From Evernia prunastri (taxonomy: Eukaryota > Ascomycota > Lecanoromycetes > Lecanorales > Parmeliaceae), in contig NKYR01000019.1 of the NCBI GenBank assembly GCA_003184365.1, positions 124,001-188,000 of the forward strand: a stretch of 64,000 bases of DNA. Reading direction: 5' to 3'. Made by a program: the position numbers and the translations under genes. Below, piece by piece: positions 1 to 13,549 of this stretch (position 1 is its first letter; each line of letters begins with the position of its first letter). A model generated the notes under the pieces. The model saw nothing but the letters and a program-made list of their open reading frames with translations, searched no databases and had not been told where the DNA came from.

Positions 1-1009
1 ATAATTCCGTAACCTTCGCTACGTTACCACTCAAACACGACAAAGATCAATACTAATGAGCAAACACCGTGGCCACTACCGCGGCTTTCTCTCTTCTCAA
101 CCAGCGGTTAGACTCCCCCCCCCCCCGGCGCCGAAGGACGAAGGACTCGGACTAGGTAACCCATCCTCCCACTCACCCATCCAACTCTCCACCATCGACT
201 GCTGCCCTCGCAATCTTGCGCCAGGGCAACCTTCTCTGACTCGCTCTGATCCGATATCAAGAACTGTACATCTATCATCACATCTAATGCCAAGACGCGC
301 GCAACATCCGGCCAGAAGGGTGCAGAACGAGAAACTCATCGGGTTCTATCGCTAGCCTCTGGATCAATCCAGCCATGGAGACCGTAGGGCGGATATCACT
401 TTCAAACGAGTATAATGGTGAGCGAAGAGCTGCTGTAGACGAGATTTCGGGAAAAAGCGGCAATGAATAAGGCTGGTGAAAGGTTTTTGACGGAGCGGCG
501 GAAGGCATTTCTGAAGAGTTGGGGAAGGCGGGAGCCGAGATGGAGGGCGGTGGAGTACTATCGCAGGTGGCATCTTTGGGGTTCTGTTGTATCAACAGAA
601 CTCCAAACGTGTTGAAGACATTGCTTGTAAAACGGCTGATAGAGCGAGGACACCGATAGAGTAGATGAATAGACTAATTGCTGTCCTCGCTCTATCAGAA
701 CTGCGTACAACTGTACTAGCTTCTTTCAGCAACTAACCCACCGTATATTGGCATCTATCTGAGGCGACAGGAGGAAAACTTTCTACCGTCTTATACTGAC
801 AGAGCAATGGCTCAATTCTCCTTCCAACATCAAAATACGAATCTGGTCTTCCGCTCAAAAGGAGGGGTCCATGGGACAGACGCCGCCGTAGTATAGAAGT
901 CGTCATGTACGTCTTTCGCTTCAATGGGACCAATTCCTCAAGCTGAGCTTGAATCACCTATAGCTGGTTTCTATCTTTCACGCTTCTCGCAGTCTTTCTT
1001 CTGAGAAAG
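1..1009. other. Intergenic, no gene recognised
   Basis: Several overlapping open frames exist on both strands but none has recognisable protein character, and they look like chance frames in moderately GC-rich DNA. The stretch holds a run of C at about 114-126 and a perfect inverted repeat at 636-698. The last part is the 5' flank of the histidine-phosphatase gene. Confidence 0.5.
636..698. repeat. Perfect 17-bp inverted repeat, 29-nt spacer
   Basis: The 17 bases at 636-652 (CTGATAGAGCGAGGACA) are the exact reverse complement of 682-698. They could form a hairpin with a 29-nt loop. The function is unknown; it could be a small element remnant or a binding site for a dimeric factor. Confidence 0.75.
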
Positions 1010-2368
1010 ATGAACGAGATGCCCTCTATCAAGTACACAACTGTGTCCGGCTTCTTCCTCCAGGATGAACCTAGCACTGATCCCAAATCATTCGACTACG
1101 TAATAATTCATGCAAACATGACAGCATCAGTAAACTGATTCTATTCCAGACAGCCTTTGATTTCGGTCTGATCAAGCGGACCTACGATACTGACAAGAAA
1201 TATGATCCGGAACAGAAAAAAACGCAGTGGGAGCGATTCCACCATAAAGTCTCCGAACTGAACTTGCAGGCTAGCAGCAGTGTTGAATACAAGGTCATCT
1301 ACATGGTAGGAACCAAAGCCTTATATATCAACAACCCAAGCTCGAACTAAGACATCTCGACAGGGGCGCCATGGCGAGGGTGTACACAACGTAGCTGAAA
1401 GTTACTACGGAACCCCCGCTTGGGATGTGCGCTTTCCTCCCTTCTCTCCCAACGTAGAGCTGAGACAGCCCAAGGGAGAGAAAAAAAAGCTGACACTCCC
1501 GCAAACCAGAGCTACTGGTCCAAGCAAGACGGCAACTCCACCGTCACCTGGGCCGACGCCCACCTCACGGAAAAAGGCACCGCGCAAGCCCGGACGGCCC
1601 ACAGATTCTGGGCCGCGGAAATCGCAACGCAGCGAATCCCCCTGCCGGAAACGTACTACACGAGTCCGCTCCACCGGTGCCTCGCCACAGCCGAGGTCAC
1701 TTTCACCAGCCTCCCGCTACCGCCCCAGCAGCAGCAGCGGCAGCAGCCCTGCGCGCCGGAAGTGAAAGAACTGCTCCGCGAAGTCATCGGGATCCACACC
1801 TGTGACCGGCGCAGCAGCAAGGCGTCCATCCGCGCCGACTTCCCCGCTTACACCTTCGAGCCCGGCTTCGCCGAGGAGGACGAACTGTGGCGCCCGGACG
1901 TCCGGGAAGATGATTCCGCCCACGACGTGCGTATCTTACCTTACTTACCTTTTCCGCAATCTACGTTTCATTTCTCAACTCTAAACCCAAATCCACCTCT
2001 CGGTAGTCTGTAGACTACCTAGACCTGGATTCCCCCAACCCTTCACCACCCCCCCAAACCCCAACGCATAACGCACCCCCTTTTCAACCCCACCCAAACC
2101 CACCCAAACCACCCAAACCACACACATAACTGACCTCCGAAATCACAACCCCCCACAGACCCGCATGAAGAAGCTGCTAGACGACATCTTCGCCCGCGAC
2201 GACAGCACGTACGTCTCCTTCACCACCCATTCGGGATCCATCGCGTCGCTCCTGCGGGTGGTCGGGCACCGGGAGTTCCGCCTGCCGACTGGGGCTGTGG
2301 TTCCCGTGTTGGTCAGAGCGGAAGCGGAAGCGGAAGCAGAAGCAGGCCCCCGCGCAGAACCGTCATAG
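1010..2368 (+). CDS. Phosphoglycerate-mutase-like histidine phosphatase
   Basis: The predicted protein belongs to the histidine phosphatase (PGM) superfamily. The model has five exons: 1010-1099, 1150-1305, 1364-1426, 1510-1926 and 2159-2368, all joined in phase at GT-AG sites. The third exon opens with the catalytic motif GRHGEGVHN, which holds the phospho-acceptor His of the RHG box. The fourth carries a Trp-rich stretch (SYWSKQDGN), LTEKG and the YYTSPLHRC motif. The last carries the second catalytic His in TTHSGSIASLL. Together these are the standard landmarks of the fungal cytosolic branch related to yeast YOR283W/Pmu1. The tail is an Ala-Glu repeat (AEAEAEAEAG). Either of two in-frame ATGs, 1010 or 1019, could be the start. 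The exact substrate cannot be told from sequence. Confidence 0.85.
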
Positions 2369-2672
2369 GAGAAGGAGGTTCGTTGAAATGGAAGTTTTAA
2401 GACGTGCGTGGCCTTGTTTGCGCTTTGGTAGCTGGCGGATGGCATGTATGAGGATCGAAGATTCCCCGAATACTTTGTCTGCGTTTGCGACGCTCTCCTG
2501 CGAGCCTTTCATTCGTCTGATTTAAATGAAATGAAATAGAATAGATCTACAAGAAACCAACGCTTTTCCTCTCTCTAAATCTCCACGGGGGTATATCCAA
2601 AAACGATCGCACACCTTCCACATCTATTGACCTCCCTGCCGTATTAGATATTTTAAAAACCGCTGCAAACCA
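2369..2672. other. 3' intergenic spacer between convergent genes
   Basis: This is the shared 3' flank of the plus-strand phosphatase and the minus-strand xlnR gene. No coding signal or repeat is seen. Confidence 0.5.
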
Positions 2673-5600
2673 TTACAAAGCCAGCCCTGTACCATCTCCT
2701 GTCCACCTGTACAATGACAAGATCTCCCGTCTGAACAATTGCTGGTCACCGTCCGGTAGGCGACCTTTTACCTGGGCGAGAGCCGATCGCATCACCTTGC
2801 GCATATGTCGCTACGCAGATATCCTGTTAGCGAGTGATTCATTTTTGGTAACGGTAACGGCAGCACACTCACCTGATACTCGGTGTTGAGCGTAACGATA
2901 CAGGCCTCGTGCGCCTTGACGATGTTTTCGCACGCGCTCACGAGGCTGAGGTCCGCCTGACCGGCCAGCTTGTCCGCCATGAGCATGAGGAGGAATCCGC
3001 CCTGCAGCAGAGAGATGCCGAAGAACCAAGGCATGAAGCTCAGGTCCGGGTCGTACTCGAGGACATTGCTGATGGCATTGGCGGCCGACACCGCGTGCAT
3101 GATGGCGCGCGAGAAGGATTGGGTGGAGATCCACAGGTCCTTGTCGTCCAGAAGGTTGATGGGGTCCCATTTGCCGGTGATGAGAATGTGGAGGACGTGC
3201 ATGATATGCGTTCCGTACGCGACGACGATTTTGGTTTGAATTAGGGCGTCGGTTGCTCGAGAGTTGCCCGGATGGATTGAATTGATGGATGGGGCGCCCC
3301 TTCCAGCGCCGGCCTGGTCGAGCATGTTTGACCCTTCGATGTGGCGGGCCTCAAACTCCTTGAGACTCTGGCCATATGCCTCCAGTTGGGATGTTATCTC
3401 AGCAGCTCGGTCGTCCCACTCGGCGACATGGCGGGAGCTTTGTCCAAACCTTGGATGGTTGCGGGCTTGATTGAGCTCAACGATGTAGCCAAGTATTGTC
3501 ATTAGAGGAGTGAAGTAGCCGAAGATGCTGTGTCCAGTGCAGAGGAAGCTTGGGCCCCGTGTCCTGTAAGGTTGCGAGCTCGGCGAGAGATTCGGATCAC
3601 TACTGTAGAAATTTCCAGCTTGGAAGTCATCATCGTTCAGTGGTTGCAGAAGACCCTCACATTCCACATCGAGCAAGAATAATGGTCTGTTGTAGCAAAT
3701 TGCTAGGTGCCTATCCTAAATGGTTTGAGGTCAGTATCTCTCTTTCAAGACTTTCTAGATTCAGGAGCTGGAAAAGGTTTTTGGCTCCCAAAACATGATG
3801 AGGAGGTAAGAATACGGGTCATAAAGACTAAAACTTACAACAGTGTAGAGGAGCCACCATACACGACGGCGTTCTTCCCTCTCTTCTTCATTCGGGACGC
3901 CAGGTAAATTAGCTGCAAGGCTTTCCTTCATGCTCGCTCTTGCCGATGCCTGTTCGGGAGTAGTGCCATCCGCAATGCTGTCGTCATTGCCGCGAGGGTT
4001 GTCGCAGTCTACTGCACCTGGTGCTTCTCGCCCAAGCTTCATTTCACGAGCTAATGACCAGGCAGCATTCCACCACCGCATGCTGGCAGCTTTGTACTCG
4101 GAGGCTGAGACGATGACTGCGAGATGAATATATGTAGCAATATGGTCAAGCAGTCCTGCAGCTCCGCCATCTGCGGTGACTTCAAAACTCCAGAGTCAGC
4201 ATTCCTTCTTCAAGTGGGCTTTGGAAGGCAGATACACATCAGAAGAGTACAGACGCTCTCATTTCAAAAATACAGTGTGACGAATCAGAATACGGCAGGC
4301 GCTGGACAGAAAGCACTCGGAAAAGGTATACTTACGCTGATCTCCGCCTGTCATTGCAACGCCAAGTCCACCCAAAGCCACATCGTTGATTACGGAGCTA
4401 ATACCATTCGTGGCTGAAGCATCACCAGTGGGTGGACTGTGTATGAGTGGCTTTAAAAGTGCTATCGTTATGTCTAGTAATTTCTGACAGACTCGGCCGC
4501 GCGCAGAAGGTGGAGACGTCAAGAAAGGAGAGTCACTAGTCTGCGCCGCAAGCCAAAGCATACTTGAAAGTAGTGCTGGACTGCATACGCGTGGCATTCT
4601 TTCGTCAAGAAATGATTGCTTCCGGAAAACATAGCCAAGGACGTAAGGCGAAACAGGATGTGTGTGAGTAGTCGAAGAACTCGTGAAATAAAGCTCGAGC
4701 AGATCACAGGCAAGCGAAACAGGTATTGTAGACTCTATGTATGGCAGTAGGGGTTTCAGGATAGGGAATTTCAAGGAGTTTGTAGCATTCAGACGACGAT
4801 GGTGGTTTTGATAATTCGAAGGAGAGGGCAGGTTCAGCCAGCCTGGCGACCCGATAATGGGAGATGTGCCGAAAAACCCAGTAAGCGGACTTTCTCCTGT
4901 TGCACCAAATCGAAATCCAGGACTCGGGGCTTGCATATTAGGTGGGCTCATTGGTGGATACGCGTTATCGCCAAAGGATTGGAAGCTCTGCTGGGATGAT
5001 ATATGAGGCTGCAACTGGTTCGTAGACAGTCCATTCGAATGAGGGCCACTTATAGGAGTACTGACTCCCCGGATACCATGGCGATCATAGTCATGACCAA
5101 GGCTAAAACCATTTAAAGACATAGCCGTTGGACTAGCGCCTGTTCCCTGACGAATAGAAGACTGAGGATATGGTAGATTAGTAGACGACTGCTCTTGATT
5201 TTGTGCTAGGCCGCCGTTCCTGGTCAATTGGTAAGGGCCATCCACAAGAGCTGACTTTCCGGGTCCGACTGTAGGCATGCTGTCTGATCGAGGCGCCGAA
5301 ACCCGAGATTCACCATTAGTCGGAGGTGCTTGGCTCGTGGCAGACTGATATTCGTGGCTATTATGCGTTTGGATGGGTGAGGGGTCTTTTGGTGTATATC
5401 CGGTAGGCGAACGCGCATTAGCTGCCGGGTCTTGCTGAGCTGTGTCTTTTCGTGACGTTTTCCCCCGTTTTTTTCTCTCACGCATGTATTCACAACTCAG
5501 ATCGAACTCTGAACAATGTGCGCATGGTTCCTGTCCATCACATCTTGTCCGCAACTGATTACACTGATCGCAGGCTCTGCTGATCCTTCGTCTCACTGGT

Positions 5601-5839
5601 GCTGTGCTCGTGCTCTTGCCGTCCGCAACCGCGCCTAGATCTGAACTTCTCCTATGCTGATGTCGGGCTTCTGTGTTGTTCTGACTGTAAGGGTGGTGCC
5701 GCAGGCTGGCGGGTGAAACCTGTTTGGGGTCGGAGAATGCATCAAAGTGCTGCACAGCGTATTGCTGGACTGGAGCGTGAGACGAAATGTCTCGCATTGG
5801 CCGAGCCATATTGCCATGAGCATGCCTTTGACTGAGCAT
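2673..5839 (-). CDS. xlnR: XlnR/Xyr1 xylanase and cellulase regulator
   Basis: This is a Zn2Cys6 transcription factor that activates xylanase, cellulase and pentose-catabolism genes. The minus-strand exons are 5839-4336, 4179-3839, 3715-2873 and 2810-2673, giving 941 residues, close to the family's usual 870-950. The binuclear zinc cluster has Cys at 90, 93, 100, 106, 109 and 116 (CDQCNQLRTRCDG...). It is followed by the basic stretch RERKKRGK, as in XlnR. A long Ser/Pro/Asn-rich linker precedes the fungal_trans middle region (about 370-700), with YIHLAVIVSASEYKAAS, RRRVWWLLYTVDRH and ICYNRPLFLLDVEC. The C-terminus ends in LYRWTGDGTGLAL, the XlnR-type tail. Each splice keeps frame and restores family motifs: the junction at 3839/3715 gives TVDRHLAICYNRP. 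No disabling change is seen. Regulation by carbon source is inferred from the family. Confidence 0.95.
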
Positions 5840-7608
5840 TGGCGAGAAGGCGCAATGGAGTGAGTGGTAAGTGAGGCTAAATGATTAGTTGCTTGACCTA
5901 TCCATATAATTTAAGATCCAGGATGCTTCTTCATTGGACAATCCAGGAGCCCCTCGTCAGGTAGCGATAGAGCTTGTTTTCGGGCTGTAAGGTTTCAGCA
6001 AGCAACAAGCGCACCAGGAATCAGTTGCAGGAGCTACCTGGCACAGTCGATAACTCGACAGAGTAAGAGAAGCAAAAATCGACTTCCATGTGAGAGATGT
6101 ATTTGTATGGGAGAAAAGAGGAAGCGCTTCTCATATGGTCAATTGAGATATTTGGGTAGAGTAAAGGCGACTCCGCATTGCCATCGGTGTTGAATATGCA
6201 AGGAGACGTGCAGAGTAGGCGGAATTGTTGTGTGCTGTCGTTGTTGTCGTTATTGAATGGCGAATGTTGGTACCTGAATAAATGTGGAAAGGAAGTACTA
6301 CTCGTACATAGGAGCATTATAGTGGGGGGCTGCAGCGTGGCACTGATGAGTAATGGCTTTTTAGGGGCACTTATGCCACTAAAGTTTTAGGGGTGCATGA
6401 GCCACCGTCCACAAAGGTATCAACAGCCGAGCGCGCCTGCCTTGTGCTTACCTAAGGTAAGATTACCTTAAGTTAAGATTCCTTTACTGTACTTTAGGGC
6501 GGAGGAGAAACCGTTACGCAGGTCCACCATACCTACGAATACTACCACTACCACTACCATGCGGAGCAGCATATTGCACCAGTCTTTCCTCTGAACGGGC
6601 TTAACATTTAGGACCGCCTTCTTAACGCTTTCCCAATTTCTTTAACTTGACTTTTACATAGTCGTTTCGTAGTGATTCTTCGTATCAATGAATACTAACA
6701 TCCCCCGCACACCAATGACTATATATCCTCGTGGAAGACGGCAAGTTGGAATATGTGAATTGTGGCAAGTTCTCTTTGATCCAAGACGACAACTGGGCAT
6801 GTAAGGTCCTACTCTAACTACAGAATACAATTGACTGTCCATTGTCCAAAAACGAGCTTACCTTCAAACTCGAAGAAAGTCCCTTTGATGCATACAAGAG
6901 TACAGTAAATCAGCGAGACGAGACCATGAAATAATATAGACGTATGACTTAGCTCATGACCAATACTAGGAAGTGTAGAAACCCCTGGACAGCCCTTGAC
7001 AGTCCTGGGTCACGGAAAGAAGATGGGAGAGGTAGAGTAGGGCAGAGTAGAGTAAGCTATCATCATATATAAGATACTTCTTGGATTCTCTCAAACAATT
7101 CGAAAGTGAGGGATGATTAATCAAGTTACTTGATGTCAGCATCCCTCATCACTTGCCATTCATAAAACGAGTGGTTTTCTTTTCTCTTCGTTTTTCTCTT
7201 CTCTGAATTCATGAATGAATTACTCAGAACGAATTTCTATGATGCTACTGTCTCTTTAGTACATGTATACTTTGGCCAGAGCTTCGTTTCAACGGAAAAG
7301 AGGAGATATCATATATTCGTACGAATGCATTTCTAGGCCCAAGATACTTTTTAATTGCGTGCTCGAGGCTTAGACCGGAGATTCTTCGGAAGTGGCGTCG
7401 GCTGGTGAGGGGGAGAGGGGCAGTCTTCGAAATACCTTAAGTAAGGCCCACTCTAACGATTAATGACAAAATATGAAAATTCTTTTCCTTCCTGCATCGC
7501 CAATTACATTAATAGATACGTTAATATCCTAACTTTTACCCTTGAAATTTCTTCCTTCCATTTCTTCCTTTCCTTCTCCTCCGACCAGTCACTGCTCTTT
7601 CCATCATC
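5840..7608. other. Divergent promoter region between xlnR and sulfite reductase
   Basis: This 1.77-kb spacer separates the start codons of two divergently transcribed genes and presumably holds both promoters. CCTTAAG/CCTTACCTAAG-like short motifs recur near 6450-6500, and there are scattered pyrimidine-rich tracts. A CT-rich leader runs up to the ATG at 7609. The small open frames here look like chance frames. Confidence 0.5.
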
Positions 7609-10600
7609 ATGGCTTCAACCGCCACAGTCGGCGAAGCAGGTATGCATCCATCCCCTTGCCCCCCCCCTTTCCCGCCGTTATGCTCTCCACCTGCTCCGAC
7701 GCTGATTCATTCCGGTCGCGACAGTGGCAAGAATAGCATACACGTCCAGTCATGTTGTACTCTCGGTTCAGCCTAGTCTGGGTGCCGACTCCGAATTCTC
7801 CAGGCATTTGCATTCACTCGCTTCAAGGCGGACACCAGGTATCATAGCCAAAGAACCCGAGGTAAATTGCTCCCTACCATTGGCCCAAGGCCACGTGCTG
7901 ACATGTATCCTAGGTGCAAGCAATACGACATAATGCCGACCCTCTCTTGTCCGCTTTCCAGCCTCTCCGGTCGGGAAAGCTAGTCTCTGTCACCACCTCC
8001 TCATCTATATTACTACCCTCCATTCCGCACTTGTACAAGCTCGCCCAATATCCAATAGTCATACATGTGGCCCTCCATCCGTTCGGACACCCAGACTATT
8101 CCGAGATCACATCAATACGGCAATGTGGCTTTACCTTTTTGCAGTCAGAGACACTGCGCGAGGGACAGGATATAGCATTGTCGGCGCATGCATTGGCTGC
8201 CAAGTCCGGCAAGGGGGTCATCCATTTCTTTGATCCTGCGAATTCGAAGAATGATAATCCTGTGCCTCTGGAAGATCCGGAGTTGGTCAAGAAGATTTTG
8301 GACATGGATGCTGCAGCCGAGTACGGTTCCGCACCAGTCGGGGGTTCGTCTCTCTACGTTGACGAAGGCAGGCGGCCGACGGTTACTGCGAATACAAGTT
8401 TGAATGAATCGCCAGGTGACCCTACGATCTCACCGCCGTTGGCAAGAGAATCAATCATCGAAGGAGAGGCCAAGGGTAGAAGTGGGGAGGGATCCTCGGT
8501 AGGCTCGTCCGCCCGAGAAAGCAGTGCAGACAGCCGGCCTACAATATCTTCTGCGACATCTATAAGCTCTACAGCGACCCGGCCAGTCACTTCGGAAGAT
8601 ATCAGCACATTTTTGTCCGTCATATGGTCGCAGATCAGCACCGCCACCGGCCGCATTTATCGAGCCTTTGAATACTCGGGACCAGATGACGCAGAGTCGG
8701 CGCTCTTCGTCTTCGGTTCCACTGGCTTATTTGTCGACGAGATCGTAGCAGCCAAGCCGTCAGATCAGTTCGCCAAGTGCGGCATCATCACAGCCCGTCT
8801 TTACCGACCCTGGATCAGTAGCGATCTGCTCGAAGCTATTCCTCCATCAGTAAAGAGAGTAGCCGTTTTGGAACAAATACGGAAAAAGACAGTGAAGTGG
8901 GGACCCGTGTTGCTGGACCTTCTGACCAGCCTCCGCACGGGGCCACTGACGGCGAGTCCACCGTTGATAGTGGGCAACCAATTAGGCTACATAGAGCCTG
9001 CAACTGTTCGTCAAGCTCTGCGCGGTATTTTCCAGAATCTCAGATCGCCGTCTCCTATTCAAAATCTCGAGGTTGGTAACCACCATCAACCTCGGGACTC
9101 ACTGAACGAGTATAGTTTGGAACAACCCAAAGTTGAAAGCGCTTACATGAAAATACTCGACCAGATCTTTGGTGAGCGGCTCCATTTAGCGAATCGTCTC
9201 GACGCCACGGATGCTGGCATATCTCCTTCCATTGCCGCGAACCCGGAGTTTGGTTTTGGCTCTCTTCTCGCGCGTATGGATCATCGAAGGAGATTTATTG
9301 GAGAAGTCCAAGAAGCTGCAGGAACTCGCGACTTTGTTACTGACATACCTCAAAGCTGGCTTTCAAAATGGGCACTCAGTGCAGAAGATCCCAAAAAGGC
9401 CAACGCCTTGGCGCTGGAAGTAATCGCACGGTTGGGCACGGATGGCTCAAAGCTGGCGTCTCAGCTTCTGTCTTCAAAGTCTTTGTTCTTCAAGGAGTCT
9501 CAATGGCTTATTGGATCTGATGCTTGGTCGTACGACCTGGGGAATTCCGGCGTGCATCATGTCATTGCGTCAGGTGCAAACGTGAATATGTTGATTATTG
9601 ACTCTCAGCCGTGGTCGGAGAGAGCCGCTGCTGATGCGACTAGAAGGAAGAAGGACATCGGCTTATATGCAATGAATTTTGGGAACACTTACGTTGCCTC
9701 GGTAGCTGTTTACAGTTCGTATACCCAAGTGCTGGAAGCTATGATCGAAGCGGACCAATTCGACGGACCTTCCGTCGTCCTTGCATATCTCCCTTTTAAT
9801 AAAGAAAACGACTCGCCATTAACGGTATTACAAGAGACCAAAAAAGCTGTCGATCTAGGCTACTGGCCTTTATACCGATGGAATCCCAACAACGAGGAGA
9901 AGGGCGACGCGAATTTCTCGCTTGACTCTGAGCGGATCAAGCAAGAACTCGAGGAATTTTTGAAAAGGGACAATCATTTGACACAGTTGATGAACAGGCA
10001 CCCAGAGTTCTCTGCCAATCTTTCTGGGTCGTACGGTACTGATGTGCGTATACTGCAAAAGCGAAGAGCGAAGGACGCATACGACCGGATGCTTGAGGGT
10101 CTTTATGGAGCTCCTTTAACCATCATTTTTGCCTCAGACAATGGTAATGCCGAAAGCCTGGCTAAGCGACTCGGGAACAGGGGAAAGGCAAGGGGTCTTA
10201 AGACTATGGTTATGGCCATGGACGATTATCCTCTGGAGGATCTACCCGGGGAAGAGAACGTCGTGATGATAACGAGTACAGCTGGTCAGGGAGAATTTCC
10301 ACAGAATGGGCGCGCTTTCTGGGATGCAGTCAAAGAAAACGCCGAAATGGATTTATCCCAAATAAATTTCACCGTATTCGCGCTTGGTGACAGTCATTAC
10401 TGGCCCAGGAAAGAGGACAAGATATATTATAACAAGCCTGGCAAAGATTTGGACGCGAGAGTGTCTTTTCTAGGTGGGAAACGCCTCATCGATATTGGAC
10501 TGGGAGATGATCAGGATCCCGACAGCTACCAGACCGGTTACAGTGAATGGGAGCCAAAGCTGTGGCAAGCACTTAATGTCGACAAGGTCGAAGGTTTACC

Positions 10601-12341
10601 CGAAGAGCCTCCACCAATCACAAACGAAGACATCAAGATCGAATCAAATTTCCTCCGTGGCACTATTGCTGAAGGTCTCGAGGATCCTAGCACTGGGGCT
10701 ATTGCAGCTTCAGACCAGCAGCTTACAAAGTTCCATGGGACTTATATGCAAGATGACCGGGATCTTCGTGACGAGCGAAAAGCGCAGGGTTTGGAACCTG
10801 CCTATGCCTTCATGATCCGGTGCAGGCTGAATGGTGGCGTTGCTACCCCAGCGCAGTGGCTGCAAATGGATGCCATTAGCAGTTCGTATGGCAATGAGAC
10901 CATGAAGATGACCACCAGGCAAACATTCCAATTTCATGGCGTGATCAAGAGCAAGCTCAAGTCAGCTATGCGGGGTATCAACAAGGCTCTAATGACTACA
11001 ATAGCCGCCTGCGGTGATGTGAATCGTAATGTCATGTGCAGTTCTCTCCCAACCCAGTCAGCATATCACCGAGATGTGCATCAAGCAGCAGCCAAGATCA
11101 GCGACCATCTCTTACCTGCCACGACCGCCTACCATGAGATTTGGCTAAAAGATGACAACGATAAGCAAACAAAGGTTGCGGGTGATGCAATTGTGGACCA
11201 CGAGCCTCTGTACGGCTCAACTTATCTTCCTCGAAAGTTCAAAATCACCATCGCCATTCCACCTCACAACGACACCGATGTATTCGCTCACGACGTCGGC
11301 CTTATTGCCATCAAAGGCAGTAACGGTCGTTTGGAAGGCTTCAACGTTCTTGCTGGTGGTGGTATGGGTGTGACGCACAACAACAAGAAGACCTACCCTC
11401 GCACAGGCAGCATGATGGGCTATGCATCTGTCGAAAAGATCCATTTCGTTTGCGAGAAAATAATGCTCGTCCAACGTGACAACGGTGACCGTAAGAATAG
11501 GAAGCATGCAAGGCTGAAGTATACTATCGATGACATGGGTGTCGACGTTTTCCGCTCCAAGGTCGAAGATCTTCTCGGCTACCCGTTCGAGGAGCCCAGA
11601 CCTTTCGAATTCAAATCCAACATTGATACATTCGGCTGGCAGAAGGACGAGTTCGGGATGAATCATTTTACTTTTTTCATCGAAAATGGACGTATCGAAG
11701 ATACAGCGGATTACCCCATGAAGACAGGTTTGCGCGAGATCGCCAAAGTGCACAAAGGCGAGTTCCGCTTAACAGGCAATCAGCACCTTTGCCTTTCTGG
11801 AGTGCACGATGATGATCTGGACAGCATCAAGGGGATGATGAAGCAATACAAGCTTGACAATGTGCAATTCTCGGGCTTGCGGTTAAGCTCGTCAGCTTGT
11901 GTGGCGTTCCCAACATGCGGCCTTGCGATGGCTGAGTCTGAACGTTACTTGCCGGAATTGATCAGCAAGCTTGAAGATTGCCTGGAAGAGAACGGGTTGA
12001 AGCAGGACAGTATCGTGATGCGCATGACCGGATGTCCCAACGGCTGCGCAAGGCCGTGGCTGGCCGAGGTGGCCTTTGTCGGCAAGGCCTACGGGGCTTA
12101 CAACATGTACCTCGGCGGCGGCTACCACGGCCAACGGCTGAACAAGCTGTATCGCAGCTCCATACAAGAAGAAGAGATACTGGGAATCATGAAGCCAATG
12201 CTGAAGCGATATGCAATGGAGAGGGAACAAGGGGAACACTTTGGAGACTGGGTCATCAGGGCTGGTTACATCAAGCCTACGACGGAAGGGAAAACTTTTC
12301 ATGACGATGTTGCTGAAGCAGAGAGTGATGATGAGGCCTGA
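7609..12341 (+). CDS. MET5: Sulfite reductase (NADPH) beta subunit, siroheme protein
   Basis: This subunit reduces sulfite to sulfide in assimilatory sulfur metabolism. The exons are 7609-7639, 7725-7861 and 7914-12341, giving 1531 residues. The first two exons are needed because the long frame opens with GTG after an acceptor (TCCTAG). The domain order is an N-terminal pyruvate:flavodoxin-oxidoreductase-like region (about 20-700), a flavodoxin-like domain (about 788-940, with FASDNGNAES and STAGQGEFPQNG), then two ferredoxin-like/siroheme-4Fe4S nitrite/sulfite reductase halves. The cluster-binding cysteines are C1385 and C1391 (CVAFPTC) and C1430 and C1434 (TGCPNGC). This is the layout of yeast Met5/Ecm17 and its Aspergillus counterpart. 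Its partner, the flavoprotein alpha subunit (Met10), is not in the window. All key residues are intact. Confidence 0.95.
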
Positions 12342-13350
12342 TGTCATTGTGATGCGTTTGGATAAAAGTATCGTTGGGCGTTTCGAGGAGCGAGCATTAT
12401 CTCATTGTGTTGTGTGATGTGATTGGAAATGATTGACCTGAGCTGTATTGGATATCTACCTGTGTACCTACCGAACCGTACATAACTGCCTGAATCTGTA
12501 ACATCTTCTACATTTTCAAGGGGGCGTTAAGAAGATGGACTCGGCCGGAAACCGTGCTCAATAAGCGTGACTTTGAACCGCCCATGCAAAGAAATTCTAG
12601 GCGGGGGGAAAATTTCCGATAGAAAAAGAGAGTGGGTGAATCACAACGTATTACACCCATCGCCGAAACACAATACATCGACCCGGGCCAACCCAATGAA
12701 TGAATGCTACCAGTACAGAAGCGAAACCAAAACAGCTTTTCCCCCTTCCCAACATCTTACCCTCCCTCCCTCCTGCATCTTGTCCTCTCTATCTCTCCCG
12801 CCTCCACCCAGAACGATCCTATATCCCATATCCCATATCCCATCCCATCCCCCATCTTCCACACGCTTTTGCACTGTCACGCAACCTCCAAAATTACCGA
12901 CGCTAATATGGATGTGTACAGGCGAGTAGGCAGGTAGGCAGGGACGCAGGGGAGCAGGTCCGCAGGCCAAGCTAAAAGAACCCATCGCCCTTGACGGGCA
13001 CGACGGACATGGACGACGCGCCCGTGGCCGCAGACGGCACGACCGCAGCGCTGGCGGCGGTCATTGCCGGGGCTGGGATTGATGCCGATGAGGATGTGGG
13101 CGTGGAAGGCGCGATGGCTGCGTGTGAGTGCGAGCGTGGATTCGAGTGGGTGTGGGTGTGCACAGCGGTGGGCGGTTCTTCCGTTGGGGCATCGGTTTCG
13201 GCTTCGGGGTCGGGGTCGGGTTCACTGCTTCTTCTGCTTTTTTGATTTTGGGTTTCTGTTCAGCTGTGCTTCTTCTGTTTGCTTGCTTTGACCTGGCTAG
13301 GCTAAGGGTAGGGTATTGTAGGGTAGGGTGGGGTGTGACGGGAAGGAAGG

Positions 13351-13389
13351 ACGAACGAACGAACGAACGAACGAACGAACGAACGAACG
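13351..13389. repeat. (CGAA)n microsatellite
   Basis: About nine tandem copies of the tetranucleotide ACGA/CGAA lie here in otherwise GC-rich low-complexity DNA. The array would encode an (Arg-Ser-Phe-Val)n-type frame, which explains the artificial open frames in this area. Confidence 0.95.
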
Positions 13390-13549
13390 GAAAGCAACGT
13401 ACCTTTCCCCAGCCAGGGCCAGGATACTCGCGTACGGGTCTTGATTGTGTCGGAAATCCATCGGCTCGCTCTGTTCCGTTTGTCATTTTTCTCAGCGTCA
13501 GCCCGACCATTGTCCCTCCGGGTGGTATTCTTGTTCTTTGGTTGGAGTT

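Noticed and set aside
12972..13245. Ala/Ser/Thr-rich open frames on both strands
   Set aside because: They overlap each other in GC-rich low-complexity DNA, lack a start context and have no neighbouring exons that join in phase.
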